From Polaromonas sp. P2-4 (GTDB lineage Bacteria > Pseudomonadota > Gammaproteobacteria > Burkholderiales > Burkholderiaceae_C), in NCBI GenBank assembly GCA_024703855.1, contig CP087965.1:628001-692000 (forward strand): a DNA stretch of 64,000 nucleotides, written 5' to 3'. Shown piece by piece: positions 53,735-62,727 of the stretch. The stretch's first letter is position 1, and every line of letters starts with the position of its first letter. The translations under genes and the position numbers were made by a program. The notes below the pieces were generated by a model. It made no database searches and was not told the DNA's origin. It saw nothing but the letters and a program-made list of their open reading frames with translations.

Positions 53735-54589
53735 TCAGGCGCTGCGGTGCTGGCGAAAAAAATCGGTGAGCTGCTGGCGCACGGCGGGCGCCCAGGCCGC
53801 ATCGGAACTGACGGGCTTCTGGTAACTGGAAGGCCAGCCGGTCGTCATGGGCAGCACCGCGTCGTGCACGGTCAGCCCGGCAGCGCGCAACCGTTCGGCA
53901 TAGGCCAGCGTCTCGTCGCGCAGCGGGTCGTCTTCGGCGGTGAGCAGCAAGGTGGGCGGCAGCCCCGTCAGGCGCAGGGCCGAACCCGGCGCGGCATAAG
54001 GGTGGCTGGCGTCTTGCAGGCGGGCCAGGTACTGATGCCAGCCATCGGCCCAGACACAGCCGACCGGCCCCGCTTCGGCATCCCGCAAGGAAGCCGTTGC
54101 CAGGCAGGGGTCGAGCATGGGTGACAGCAGAATTTGCCCGGCAAGCGCCAGTTCCTGCCGGTCACGCGCCATCAGCGAGACGGCGGCGGCAATGTTGCCG
54201 CCGGCTTCTTCGCCAGCGACAAACACCGCGGCCTCGTGGCCAGCCAGCTTGTGGCGGGCCTTCCAGGCCCACAGCAGCGCGGCATAACCCGTTTCAACGG
54301 CCTCGGGAAAGGGGTGAACAGGGGCCAGTGGATAGTCCAGCGACATCACCACCGCGCCGGCATCGGCCAGCATGTGGGCCACACAGGAGCCGCCTTCCAG
54401 CGACCCCCCCACAAAAGCTCCGCCATGAAAATGCACCACCAGCGGCGACACACCCACGGCGCGGCGACGGCCATAAAAGCGCACATCCAGCGTTTTTCCA
54501 GGCGCAATCAATACCTGCTTGTCCACCCAGGGGGGCGACTGTTTTGAGGCTTTCCCAGTGTCCAGGCTTGACGACTGATCGGTTTTCAT
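53735..54589 (-). CDS. llpE: LlpE-like alpha/beta hydrolase-fold protein lacking catalytic Ser and His
   Basis: 284 residues, hormone-sensitive-lipase family fold with the oxyanion-hole motif VVHFHGGAFVGGS. Where GDSAGGN is expected the sequence reads AGEEAGGNIA, so the nucleophile Ser is Glu. The acid Asp is present (AEDDPLRDE), but the His position reads LPMTTGWP. It is therefore probably not a classical esterase. The place between a divergent LysR gene and the MFP gene is exactly that of llpE in Burkholderia bpe/ceo efflux operons. First gene of the pump operon. Confidence 0.75.
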   Translation of the reverse strand: MKTDQSSSLDTGKASKQSPPWVDKQVLIAPGKTLDVRFYGRRRAVGVSPLVVHFHGGAFVGGSLEGGSCVAHMLADAGAVVMSLDYPLAPVHPFPEAVETGYAALLWAWKARHKLAGHEAAVFVAGEEAGGNIAAAVSLMARDRQELALAGQILLSPMLDPCLATASLRDAEAGPVGCVWADGWHQYLARLQDASHPYAAPGSALRLTGLPPTLLLTAEDDPLRDETLAYAERLRAAGLTVHDAVLPMTTGWPSSYQKPVSSDAAWAPAVRQQLTDFFRQHRSA

Positions 54590-54617
54590 CTTCTGGCGGC
54601 CTATACGGCTCGGACTT

Positions 54618-54630
54618 GTTGCAATGCAAC
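54618..54630. promoter_or_regulatory. Palindrome GTTGCA-A-TGCAAC, probable LysR box
   Basis: 13-bp perfect palindrome in the 178-base divergent gap between llpE and the LysR gene; it fits the T-N11-A rule of LysR boxes. Likely contact site for the regulator at 54768. Confidence 0.5.
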
Positions 54631-54767
54631 AGAAGATAAAGGACACACGCCAATTAATAAATAGCCCTTTTGCTTATACTTTATTTCGTCAGTGAAACAA
54701 TCGGCGCAAAATCGACGTCTTTTGCGCGATCATCAACGAACCAAGCTTCGGTTAGAACAGGATTTTC

Positions 54768-55790
54768 ATGGACAAGTTTTCTGCAATGCAGGCCTTTGTG
54801 CGGGTCGTGGAAGCCGGTACCTTCACCAAGGCGGCCGAGTCGATGGGCATGCCCAAACCGACCGTTACCCGTCTGATCCAGGATCTGGAAAAGGAACTGG
54901 ACACCAAACTGCTGAACCGCACCACGCGCAAAGTCACGGTCACGGTCGATGGCGCGGCCTATTACGAGCAGGCCAGCCGCCTGCTGGGCGAGGTGCATGA
55001 GCTGGAATCAAGCATGTCACGCGCCAAGGCCAGCCCGCGCGGCAAACTGAAGGTGGACATTCCCTCATCGCTGGGTCTGGCGGTCATCATCCCCGCGCTG
55101 CCGGATTTTTATGCGCGCTACCCCGACATCCAGCTGGAGCTGGGCGTCAGCGACCGGCCCATAGACATCATTACCGAAAATGTGGACTGCGTGGTGCGCG
55201 CTGGCGAGATCACCGACCAGTCACTGGTGGCGCGGCGCATTGGCGAGTTTTACATCATGGCTTGTGCGTCCCCGGCCTACCTCAAGCGCCACGGTGTGCC
55301 GCAGCACCCGAACGAGCTTGAAGACAGCCATCACCTGATCCGTTATATGTCTGCGCACAACGGCAAGCTGTACACCCTCAAAATGCACAAGGATGGCGAA
55401 GTGGTTGAGGTTGCGGGGCGTCACCAGCTCGCGGTCAATGACTCCAATGCGGGCGTGGCGGCAGGGCTGGCCGGTCTGGGCGTGTTGTTTACGCTGACAT
55501 TTCTGGTGCAAAACCACATCAGCAGCGGCGCGCTGGAGCCGCTGTTCCCCGGCTGGTGTACCGAAGCCAAGCCTATCTTTATCGTCTACCCGCCCAACCG
55601 GCACCTGAGCAACAAGGTGCGCGTGTTTGTGGACTGGATTGCCGAGCTGTTTGCCCGACATGATTTGATGAATCGCAAAAGTTCTTTGCCCGCCGAGATG
55701 TGCAAGGGCTGGGCGGCCGCGGTTTCGCCGGCAGACATCAGCGAAAAAAACAAGGCCTCAAAAACCCGGGAGACCGCCGAAGCCGCTTAA
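54768..55790 (+). CDS. LysR-family regulator of the efflux operon (CeoR/BpeT position)
   Basis: 340 residues. Winged helix (MQAFVRVVEAGTFTKAAESMGMPKPTVTRLIQDLE), effector domain with SRAKASPRGKLKVDIPSSLG and VDCVVRAGEI, and a 40-residue Lys/Ala-rich tail beyond the usual end. RBS AGGAT upstream. Divergent from llpE-bpeE-bpeF-oprC and most probably its activator. Complete. Confidence 0.88.
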   Translation: MDKFSAMQAFVRVVEAGTFTKAAESMGMPKPTVTRLIQDLEKELDTKLLNRTTRKVTVTVDGAAYYEQASRLLGEVHELESSMSRAKASPRGKLKVDIPSSLGLAVIIPALPDFYARYPDIQLELGVSDRPIDIITENVDCVVRAGEITDQSLVARRIGEFYIMACASPAYLKRHGVPQHPNELEDSHHLIRYMSAHNGKLYTLKMHKDGEVVEVAGRHQLAVNDSNAGVAAGLAGLGVLFTLTFLVQNHISSGALEPLFPGWCTEAKPIFIVYPPNRHLSNKVRVFVDWIAELFARHDLMNRKSSLPAEMCKGWAAAVSPADISEKNKASKTRETAEAA

Positions 55791-55847
55791 TGCCGCTTTA
55801 AACCCGAAGAGGCTGCATCCGGCCCGTTTGTGGGTAGAAAAGACCTG

Positions 55848-55894
55848 CAACCCATATGCCACGGGCATATCAAGCTACTTAATTGATAGCAACA
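55848..55894 (+). repeat. Intergenic repeat family, diverged copy d
   Basis: ACCCATATGCCACGGGCATAT then AAGCTACTTAATTGATAGCAA resembles the other three copies but the AGCCCAATAAATACGGG part is eroded. Between convergent genes and overlapping the last bases of the DUF808 gene. Confidence 0.45.
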
Positions 55895-56816
55895 CTTTTT
55901 GCCGGCCAGACTTTTTGAGCAGGCTGACGGCCACCAGCACCAGCGCGCCGGTGATGACGCCCACCACGGCATCCATCAGCAAAGGAACGACCGGCGCCAG
56001 CAGACCACCCGCCTTTTCGGCCAGTTGTTCAATCAAGTGATGCAGCGGCGTGATGCCATGCGTCAAGATGCCGCCACCGACCAGAAACATGGCGGCCGTG
56101 CCAGCCACTGACAAAGCCTTCATCAGCCACGGAGCAGCCTGCAAAATGCCGCTGCCCAAGCCGCGCTGCAGGCCAGGCCATGCGCCAGTGCCCTCACGCT
56201 GGCTCAGGTAGAGCCCGCCATCATCAAGTTTGACAATGCCCGCCACCAGGCCGTACACGCCGACCGTCATGAGGATGGCAATACCGCTGAGCACCGCGAC
56301 TTGCGTGATGAACGGGCTGGCCTGCACCGTGCCCAGCGTGATGGCAATGATTTCAGCCGACAGGATGAAGTCGGTGCGCACGGCACCCTTGATCTTGTCT
56401 TTTTCAACCGCCAGAAAATCGACAGCGGGGTCAGCCAGCGCGGTCAGCAGTTCTTCATGGTGCGCGGCCTGTTCGTGCGCACTGTGCAGAAACTTGTGGG
56501 CCAGCTTTTCAAATCCTTCATAACAAAGAAAGGCACCGCCCACCATCAACAGCGGCGTCACGGCCCACGGTGCAAAGGCGCTGATGGCCAGGGCCGCAGG
56601 CACCAGGATCGCCTTGTTGATGAAAGAGCCCTTGGCCACCGCCCAGACCACAGGCAACTCCCGGTCGGCTTTCACCCCGGAGACTTGCTGGGCATTGAGC
56701 GCCAGGTCATCACCCAGCACACCGGCGGTTTTTTTGGCCGCCACCTTGGACAGCAAGGCCACATCGTCCAGCACGGTGGCGATGTCATCGATTAATGCAA
56801 ACAGGCTGCTGGCCAT
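55875..56816 (-). CDS. DUF808 family inner-membrane protein (YedI-like)
   Basis: 313 residues. [40 protein letters not shown] at the N-terminus and [19 protein letters not shown] are diagnostic of DUF808. About six hydrophobic segments (for example [35 protein letters not shown]). Function unknown; possibly a transporter. Complete, no frame break. Confidence 0.9.
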   Translation of the reverse strand: MASSLFALIDDIATVLDDVALLSKVAAKKTAGVLGDDLALNAQQVSGVKADRELPVVWAVAKGSFINKAILVPAALAISAFAPWAVTPLLMVGGAFLCYEGFEKLAHKFLHSAHEQAAHHEELLTALADPAVDFLAVEKDKIKGAVRTDFILSAEIIAITLGTVQASPFITQVAVLSGIAILMTVGVYGLVAGIVKLDDGGLYLSQREGTGAWPGLQRGLGSGILQAAPWLMKALSVAGTAAMFLVGGGILTHGITPLHHLIEQLAEKAGGLLAPVVPLLMDAVVGVITGALVLVAVSLLKKSGRQKVLLSIK

Positions 56817-56946
56817 AAATTTTTTCGGATTTTGGGAATTTTGGGAGTTACGGACTACGCCGGGGCTGTGCGCTGGCGACAGCTGCTGACTGTACTAAAT
56901 TCCATGCCCACCAATTTTGATGGTGGGCGGCAGGCCACCGGAAGCC

Positions 56947-58805
56947 ATCGGCATAGGGGGCAGCCCTGATAGGCTGCGCCCCTGCCACACCACCCGGCAT
57001 GCGGGTCCGCACCGGGCGGTTCGAGAAGTTGAGGTCATGAGAGTCGGGGTACGCCAAGGCCGTCAAAGTATGCGATTGTCAGCACGGTTTTGAGCAAGCG
57101 ATCACTGTTGCGCCACCAGCGACGAGAATTTCCCGCCACTTGGCTTGCAACATTCACACTCGCCCCCAAAGCGCGCAGCTCCCGGAACATGGCCCGGCCG
57201 CGCTTCCAGTGCTTGAGCTGGATGGCCCGTAATCGGTGCCGCAGCCACTCGTCCAGCGTTCGCCAGACCTTTGGCGTTTGCGACAGGCCGAAGTAGGCCT
57301 TCCACCCCAGCATGTACGGGCGCAGCCGCTGCACCACCTGCCCCATGCTGCGCCCACCCGAGCGGCGCGTCAGTTGCCTGATGCGCTGCTTGAACGTTGC
57401 CATGGGTTTGGATGCCACACCTCGTTTAACCACGTCCCCCGGTGCTGCCCAAAGGGCGTACCCTAGAAACTTGCGTCCGAACGCGCTGGCCACCGCGCTT
57501 TTGGCCTCGTTGACCGTCAGCCGTAACCGTGCATACAGCCTGCGCAGCAAGGCCATCACCCGCTCGCCCGCGCGGCGGCTGCGAACGTAGACGTTGCAGT
57601 CATCGGCGTAGCGCGCAAAGCAGTGGTCCCGCCGCTCCAACTCCTTGTCCACCTCGTCAAGCAATACGTTTGCCAGCAACGGCGACAGGGGTCCGCCTTG
57701 CGGCGTGCCCTGATACCGCTGCTGCACCACACCATCGCTCATGATCCCGCTGTTCAGATAGGCCCGGATCAGTCGGATCACTCCAGCGTCACCGATTCGT
57801 CTCTTTAGGCGGTCAATCAGGATGTCGTGGTTGACCCGGTCGAAGAATTTCTCCAGGTCAACGTCCACCACGAAGCGCCGGCCAGACTGAACATACGCCT
57901 GCGCGGCTAACACCGCGTCGTGCGCACGCCGTCCCGGCCGAAAGCCGTAGCTGTGCTCGCTGAAGGTTGGGTCGATTATGGGTTGCAGCACTTGTAGCAG
58001 TGCTTGCTGGATTAGCCGATCCGTCACCGTCGGGATGCCAAGCTCGCGCTCGCTACCGTCCGGTTTGGGAATCATTACCCTGCGTACCGGACCGGGCCGG
58101 TACGTCCCCCGCAGCAGTTGCTCACGGATTTGAGGCCATGCAGTGCGCAGGTATTCAATAGTCTGGCCTATGTCCAGTCCATCTGCCCCGGCTACACCTT
58201 TGTTGGCCCGCACCCGTTTGAGTGCTTGCTGCAGGTTCTCTCTCGTCAACGCCGCTTTGAGCAACGCTGACCCTGTGCTCTTGATGTCTTGTCGCGGGTC
58301 GCAGGCTTCGTCGCTGGTGGGGGCACGCGCAGCTTCACCGCGCGCTACTGCCACCCGCCCCGCCGTAGCGGGCATCTGACGCAATGCCTGTGGCATCAAC
58401 ATGATTCTGAACACTCCTCCTCGTTTGGTCCTTTGCCTTCGGTCTTGGCTTGTGACAAGCATTGCCTGCGGCTACTACGACCTCTGCTGACTTCTCGCTC
58501 CAGGTCACCCTGTCGCCCTTTCAGGCATGAGGCGAGATCTCCCCAGGTAAGAACGCACTCCTTCACTGCACAACCGCCGGATCTACGCCACCTGAGCCTT
58601 GATCACGAGAGCTTTGCGGTTTATGGCCCGCTCGCCCTGCTCGGCAACGCCTTCTATCCGGTTCTTGTTCATCGGCTCGCAATTTACGCTCCACGCTTCC
58701 TTCCCACACTCGGTCGCCCTCATGCAGTTGCGCTTCACTTCGTTCGTCGTGATCCACTTACGGCGGGACTTGCACCCTGCAGGAGTGCGCCCATGCTGGG
58801 CGCAC
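56947..58805 (-). mobile_element. Group II intron (group IIC-like), complete
   Basis: Read on the minus strand it begins GTGCGCCCAGCATGGGCGC at 58805, the classic domain I start, and ends with CCTATGCCGAT at 56947 (AY end). The 3' region contains the GAACCGCCCGGTGCGG ... CCGGGTGGT stem of domain V/VI type. It carries one maturase gene without endonuclease domain. The 5' exon ends right after a Rho-independent terminator (58809-58831), the usual target choice of group IIC introns. About 1,859 bases; boundaries are good to a few bases. Confidence 0.85.
57035..58402 (-). CDS. ltrA: Group II intron reverse transcriptase/maturase
   Basis: 455 residues from ATG 58402, which has GGAGGAG about 11 bases upstream. 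RT blocks: VMIPKPDGSERELGIPTVTDRLIQQAL, FRPGRRAHDAV, VVDVDLEKFFDRVNHDIL, GTPQGGPLSPLLAN and RYADDCNVYV (catalytic YADD). The maturase X domain (MLGWKAYFGLSQTPKVWRTLDEWLRHRLR) follows. No HNH endonuclease, as in group IIC. It binds and splices its own intron and copies it at new sites. Intact, so probably active. Confidence 0.93.
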   Translation of the reverse strand: MLMPQALRQMPATAGRVAVARGEAARAPTSDEACDPRQDIKSTGSALLKAALTRENLQQALKRVRANKGVAGADGLDIGQTIEYLRTAWPQIREQLLRGTYRPGPVRRVMIPKPDGSERELGIPTVTDRLIQQALLQVLQPIIDPTFSEHSYGFRPGRRAHDAVLAAQAYVQSGRRFVVDVDLEKFFDRVNHDILIDRLKRRIGDAGVIRLIRAYLNSGIMSDGVVQQRYQGTPQGGPLSPLLANVLLDEVDKELERRDHCFARYADDCNVYVRSRRAGERVMALLRRLYARLRLTVNEAKSAVASAFGRKFLGYALWAAPGDVVKRGVASKPMATFKQRIRQLTRRSGGRSMGQVVQRLRPYMLGWKAYFGLSQTPKVWRTLDEWLRHRLRAIQLKHWKRGRAMFRELRALGASVNVASQVAGNSRRWWRNSDRLLKTVLTIAYFDGLGVPRLS

Positions 58806-58808
58806 CAT

Positions 58809-58831
58809 AAAAACCGCCCGCAGGCGGTTTT
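58809..58831 (-). terminator. Rho-independent terminator of the DUF883 gene; intron landing site
   Basis: AAAACCGCC-TGCG-GGCGGTTTTT on the minus strand, 26 bases past the DUF883 stop. The sequence is symmetric and may work both ways. The group II intron starts three bases after the T run. Confidence 0.88.
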
Positions 58832-58856
58832 GAAGCACGCTTCCAACAGGGTTTCA

Positions 58857-59201
58857 TCAGCGCGCCGTCAGCCGCCCCAGAATAAAGCCAATGGCCAAGG
58901 CAACGCCCACCGCTTCAAGAGGTCTTTCCTGAACCCAGGACTTCGAATAATCGACGGCACGCGCCGGGGCATCGGTCAAGCGGCGCGTCTGGTCCGAAAA
59001 TCGGTCCGCAACACGGGCCGCGTTGCTGGCAAGTTTGTCGACCGTTTCATGCGCCGCAGTCGACAGCCGGTCCACCGTGTTGCGTGCAGGGTCGGCCACT
59101 TTGTCGATGGTGCTGTGCAGCGCAGCACCTGCCGAGCCCACGCCGCGCTGGACGGCGCTTCCAGACGATTCATTGCCTAAATCTATAAGGGATTTATCCA
59201 T
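58857..59201 (-). CDS. DUF883/ElaB-like membrane-anchored protein
   Basis: 114 residues. A long amphipathic helix with repeated TIDKVAD/TVDRLS/TVDKLAS units (about residues 30-75) is followed by a C-terminal membrane segment (VGVALAIGFILGRL) preceded by VQERPLEA. This is the layout of the DUF883/ElaB family, inner-membrane anchored proteins often induced in stationary phase. Complete. RBS AAGGAGG in the leader. Confidence 0.8.
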   Translation of the reverse strand: MDKSLIDLGNESSGSAVQRGVGSAGAALHSTIDKVADPARNTVDRLSTAAHETVDKLASNAARVADRFSDQTRRLTDAPARAVDYSKSWVQERPLEAVGVALAIGFILGRLTAR

Positions 59202-59444
59202 GATGCCTCCTTGAAAAAAACAGCGAATTGCTGGACATTAAGAAGTTCTCCAGCACCAGTCTGCACGGAGCCGGAGGGCCTGCATGTAGGACAAGAGAGG
59301 GTTCTGACCGAATTCCGACCGTAGCTATTGAACACCCTGCTGGGCAGGCCGACTGTCAGTCTGCACTGACAGAAAAATAGTCGTTTCACCTCACAGACCT
59401 TGCTGCACAAGCCCGCACCATGAAACCCTCAAGGAGATTTCACC
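59202..59444. other. Divergent promoter region
   Basis: 243 bases between the DUF883 gene and a small acidic-protein gene. No ORF that I trust; both promoters should lie here. Confidence 0.5.
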
Positions 59445-59640
59445 ATGGTCATGATTGCAAAACCCGCCCTGAGCGCCCCGAAGAGTTGGCCACGCTGACA
59501 ACAACCGGCCACGCGAGAAACCGAAACCGGGATCCGGGGAGGATACGGAAGAAGAAGACGGACTGGAATTGCCGGTCAACCCGGACGAGGGCACACCGCT
59601 CATTCCAGACGATGAACGCGTGGTGAATGTGCCGTCTTGA
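59445..59640 (+). CDS. Small acidic protein of unknown function, one frame break
   Basis: Start at 59445 has a strong AAGGAG. After MVMIAKPALSAP the frame shifts near 59480. The other frame then reads KPKPGSGEDTEEEDG and ELPVNPDEGTPLIPDDERVV to a stop at 59640. The PVNPDEGTPLIPDD tail recurs in short proteins of related bacteria as far as I recall. About 64 residues, Pro/Glu/Asp-rich, probably unstructured. Confidence 0.5.
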
Positions 59641-59663
59641 GCGGGCACAGCGCTCAATAAACC

Positions 59664-60185
59664 TTAGTCCACCGCACGTTTAAGGCGGATTTCTTCCAGT
59701 TTGGTGCTGCCAAAGGCCACGGTTTTGAGCGACGGCATTTCACGTTTGAAGCCTGCGGCCTGTTCGCAAAAGCGCAGGGCGCGTTCGTTGCGCAGCAGCA
59801 CCCACATCGTCACCTGCGTGCAGCCCTCTTCTTTCAGGCCTTCGCGTGCGCCGTCCCACAGGGCCAGGCCCGCGCCATTGCCCCAGTGGGCGGGTGCTAC
59901 ATACAAAGCCCAGATTTCGCCCACGGTGGGCTTGCTGTTGGCGTCACGCGAGCGGTCATAACCGACAAAACCGACAACCTTCTCGCCCTCTGTGGCCACC
60001 AGCAACTGCGGCTCGCTGTACTCAATCGCTTCGCGCCAGTAAGCTTGCCGCTTTTCCACCGTCATGCTTTTAAGAAAGTCCTCAGGCATCAACTCCGTAT
60101 AGGCGGCTTGCCAGGTGGCAACATGAATTTCGGCAATGGCTTTGGCATCGCGGGCGGTAGCGGGACGAACAGAGTAGCTGGACAT
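59664..60185 (-). CDS. GNAT-family N-acetyltransferase
   Basis: 173 residues from ATG 60185. VRPATARDAKAIAEIHVATWQAAY start, ALYVAPAHWGNGAGLALWDGA (acetyl-CoA loop motif A) and LRNERALRFCEQAAGFKRE. Cytosolic acetyl transfer to an unknown amine. An upstream in-frame ATG exists, but the family start fits 60185. Confidence 0.88.
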   Translation of the reverse strand: MSSYSVRPATARDAKAIAEIHVATWQAAYTELMPEDFLKSMTVEKRQAYWREAIEYSEPQLLVATEGEKVVGFVGYDRSRDANSKPTVGEIWALYVAPAHWGNGAGLALWDGAREGLKEEGCTQVTMWVLLRNERALRFCEQAAGFKREMPSLKTVAFGSTKLEEIRLKRAVD

Positions 60186-60346
60186 GAAAAATCGCTTGTG
60201 AATCAGTGAGGGGAAATCAGATGGGGAAATCTTCGAAAGGAGCAAGATTGTCGCGCAAAATGTTTTCTTGCCCACGGCACCACCCCAGCCTTACGCCCGG
60301 CCTGGGGTAAATTCAGGGCACTTTTGCCTACGCCAGACTCTGCACC

Positions 60347-60641
60347 ATGCCCACCACCGGCCAGCCATCCGCCGTTTTTACGGCACGCCTTGAATCGACA
60401 GGCCTCACGTTTGCCGCGCCGGCCTCGCTGCCCCTGCTAGAGGCGGCACAGCGCGGGGTTCGATCTTCCCAGTTCCTGCCGCAACGGCACCTGCCGCAGC
60501 TGTATCTGCCACTTAAGCAGCGGCCAGGTGGTGTACCGCATTGAATGGCCGGGGCTGAGCGCCGAGGAAAAACAGGAGGGCTACATCCTGCCCTGCGTGG
60601 CCTACCCGGCATCTGACGTGGTGATCCAGTTGCCGTTCTGA
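60347..60641 (+). CDS. Small [2Fe-2S] ferredoxin-like protein, one frame break
   Basis: About 98 residues. LLEAAQRAGFDLPSSCRNGTCRSCICHL contains the C-x4-C-x2-C cluster motif, with the fourth Cys in GYILPCVAYP. The frame breaks near 60458, where a CG unit is missing after CAGCG; repair links the two halves. Plant-type ferredoxin fold without reductase domain, an electron carrier for an unknown oxygenase or reductase. Followed by a terminator. Confidence 0.78.
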
Positions 60642-60654
60642 TTTTTTGCAGCCG

Positions 60655-60679
60655 TGCCCGTGAATGCGGGCATTTTTTT
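60655..60679 (+). terminator. Rho-independent terminator after the ferredoxin gene
   Basis: TGCCCG-TGAATG-CGGGCA followed by seven T, 13 bases past the ferredoxin stop. Confidence 0.85.
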
Positions 60680-60681
60680 AG

Positions 60682-60738
60682 GAAAATAGCCCTTCAGCCC
60701 AACAAACACGGGTGCAGGCAGCTACATTTTTAATAGCA
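60682..60738 (+). repeat. Intergenic repeat family, copy b
   Basis: AAAATAGC, AGCCCAACAAACACGGGTGC, GGCAGCTAC then AATAGC. Lies directly behind the ferredoxin terminator. Confidence 0.7.
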
Positions 60739-60831
60739 AACAAGCGCCAGGTGCTTCGCTGTTTGCCTGGAAGCCTTAAAAAAGCGGGCGGCGTGTATTG
60801 ATCTGTCAAACAATTGTGCAAGGATGGCCCC

Positions 60832-61901
60832 ATGGACCCTCTGCTCCCGACTGTCGATACTGCCAGTTTTGCCCGCACACCAGATGCCAGCGCGACCTTT
60901 GACGAGCATGAGGCCCTGAAGGCGATTTTGCTGGCGGGCAGCGCACATTTTGATATCCAGACGGTGGGCGAAGTGCACACCACCGGCCCCACTTTTCCGC
61001 TGTACACCGCCAGCATCGGCTCGCGCGACCCGCTGGCACCGGCGCTGGGTTTTTTTGGCGGCATTCACGGCCTGGAGCGTATCGGCACGGAGCTGATCCT
61101 GCATTACATGCGCGCATTGCTGTTCCGGCTGGAATGGGACGAGCTGCTGCACCAGCAACTGCAAAAATCCGGCTGGTGTTTATGCCCATCGTCAACCCCG
61201 GTGGCATGTGGGCGCAAAAGCGCGCCAATCCCAAGGGCGTGGACCTGATGCGCAACGCGCCACAAAGGGCCGAAAGCCACGTGCCCTTTCTGGCGGGCGG
61301 GCAAACCTTGAGCCCGCTGTTGCCCTGGTACTGTGGCCGGCCCGGCGCGCCCATGGAAGTCGAAAGCGCTGCCATGTTGCAAGTGGTGCGCGAGCAGCTG
61401 GCCTGCCGGCCTTTCAGCCTGGCGCTGGACTGCCACTCGGGCTACGGCTTTGACGACAGCATCTGGTTTCCGTATGCCAAAACGCGGCGGCTGATGGCCC
61501 ATTTGCCCGAGATGTTTGCGCTCAAGACCATGCTGGAGCAATCACACCCGCACCATGACTACAGCTTTGAGCCGCAGAGCAACCAGTACCTGCTGCACGG
61601 CGACCTCTGGGACCATGCCTATGACCACGCTCCCGCGAGCCATGTGTTTTTGCCGATGACGCTGGAGCTGGGCTCGTGGCTGTGGATACGCAAAAACCCG
61701 CGTCAGCTGTTTTCATGGAACGGCATCTTCAACCCCGTCAAGGCGCACCGCATCAAGCGCGTGCTGCGCCGCCATTCCGACCTGCTGGATTTCCTCACCC
61801 GCGCCGCCTTTGCCGCCCTGCGCTGGCTACCGCAGGCCGAGCGCCGCGCCCAATTGCAGCAACTGGCCATCGCGCATTGGCGGCCCAGGCGGTTGCCATG
61901 A
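60832..61901 (+). CDS. M14-family zinc carboxypeptidase-like protein, one frame break
   Basis: About 356 residues from ATG 60832 (AAGGA eight bases upstream). Metal site FFGGIHGLERIG (His and Glu), INPGGM-type substrate loop (PIVNPGGMWAQKRANP), DCHSGYG (third ligand His) and LELGSW with the catalytic Glu. No signal peptide, so cytoplasmic. The frame breaks near 61167 in an A run one base short (QKIRLVFMPIVN restored). The stop overlaps the next start (ATGA). Probably cleaves amino-acid or murein-peptide amides. Confidence 0.82.
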
Positions 61902-62647
61902 CCTGGGTGCTTTTAAGAGGCCTCACGCGGGAGGCGCGGCATTGGGGAGAGCTGCCGCAGCGGCTCGTCGAGGTGACCGGCGTGGATCAGGCCCTGACCC
62001 TGGACCTGCCCGGCAATGGCGAGTTTTGCGCCCAAACCTCACCACGCTCGGTGCGGGCCATGGTGGGGTTTGCGCGCGGGCAATTGCGGGCCAAAGGCTT
62101 CAAGCCACCCTACAGCCTGCTCGCCATGTCGCTGGGCGGTATGGTGGCCACAGCCTGGGCCCAGCACTACCCGCACGAAGTGGCCCGGCTGGTGTTGATC
62201 AACAGCAGCATGCGGCCTTACAGCGGCATCAGCGCCCGCCTGCGCCCGGGCAACTGGCTGCAACTGCTGCTGCTGGCCGCGCGCTGGCACGACACGGACT
62301 ATGCCGAACGCGTCATCCACCAACTCACCTGCCAACACCAGACCTTGCGCGACCAAGACCTGGCGGCGTGGGCCCGCATCCGCAGCAGCGCGCCGGTCAG
62401 CGCGGCTAACGCCTGGCGTCAGCTTTGGGCCGCTGCCCGCTTTTGCAGCGCGGCGGCGCCGCCACCCTGCCCGACCCTGGTGCTGTCGTCGGCCCGGGAC
62501 CAGCTGGTGCATCCACTGTGTTCGGCCCGCCTGGCACAAGCCTGGCAGGTTGAACACCATCAGCACCCGTGGGCCGGCCATGACTTGCCGCACGACGACG
62601 CGGACTGGGTTTGCCGGCGCCTGGCGGGCTGGCTTGGCAAGAGCTAG
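61898..62647 (+). CDS. Alpha/beta hydrolase
   Basis: 249 residues. LLRGLTREARHWGELPQRL, LDLPGNGEF, LLAMSLGGMVA (nucleophile Ser) and HPWAGHDLPHDDADW (catalytic His) give a complete BioH/YfbB-like hydrolase. Translationally coupled to the M14 peptidase gene. Substrate unknown. The longer frame upstream is inside the peptidase gene. Confidence 0.83.
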   Translation: MTWVLLRGLTREARHWGELPQRLVEVTGVDQALTLDLPGNGEFCAQTSPRSVRAMVGFARGQLRAKGFKPPYSLLAMSLGGMVATAWAQHYPHEVARLVLINSSMRPYSGISARLRPGNWLQLLLLAARWHDTDYAERVIHQLTCQHQTLRDQDLAAWARIRSSAPVSAANAWRQLWAAARFCSAAAPPPCPTLVLSSARDQLVHPLCSARLAQAWQVEHHQHPWAGHDLPHDDADWVCRRLAGWLGKS

Positions 62648-62649
62648 CA

Positions 62650-62706
62650 CGCTATCTTTTCAATAGCTGCATGCGCCCGTATTTATTGGGCTGTAGCCTA
62701 TTTTTA
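62650..62706 (-). repeat. Intergenic repeat family, copy c
   Basis: On the minus strand AAAATAGGCTAC, AGCCCAATAAATACGGGCGC and TGCAGCTAT...GATAGC. Between the ends of two convergent genes. Confidence 0.7.
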
Positions 62707-62727
62707 TTCATGAAATCATCCACAGGA

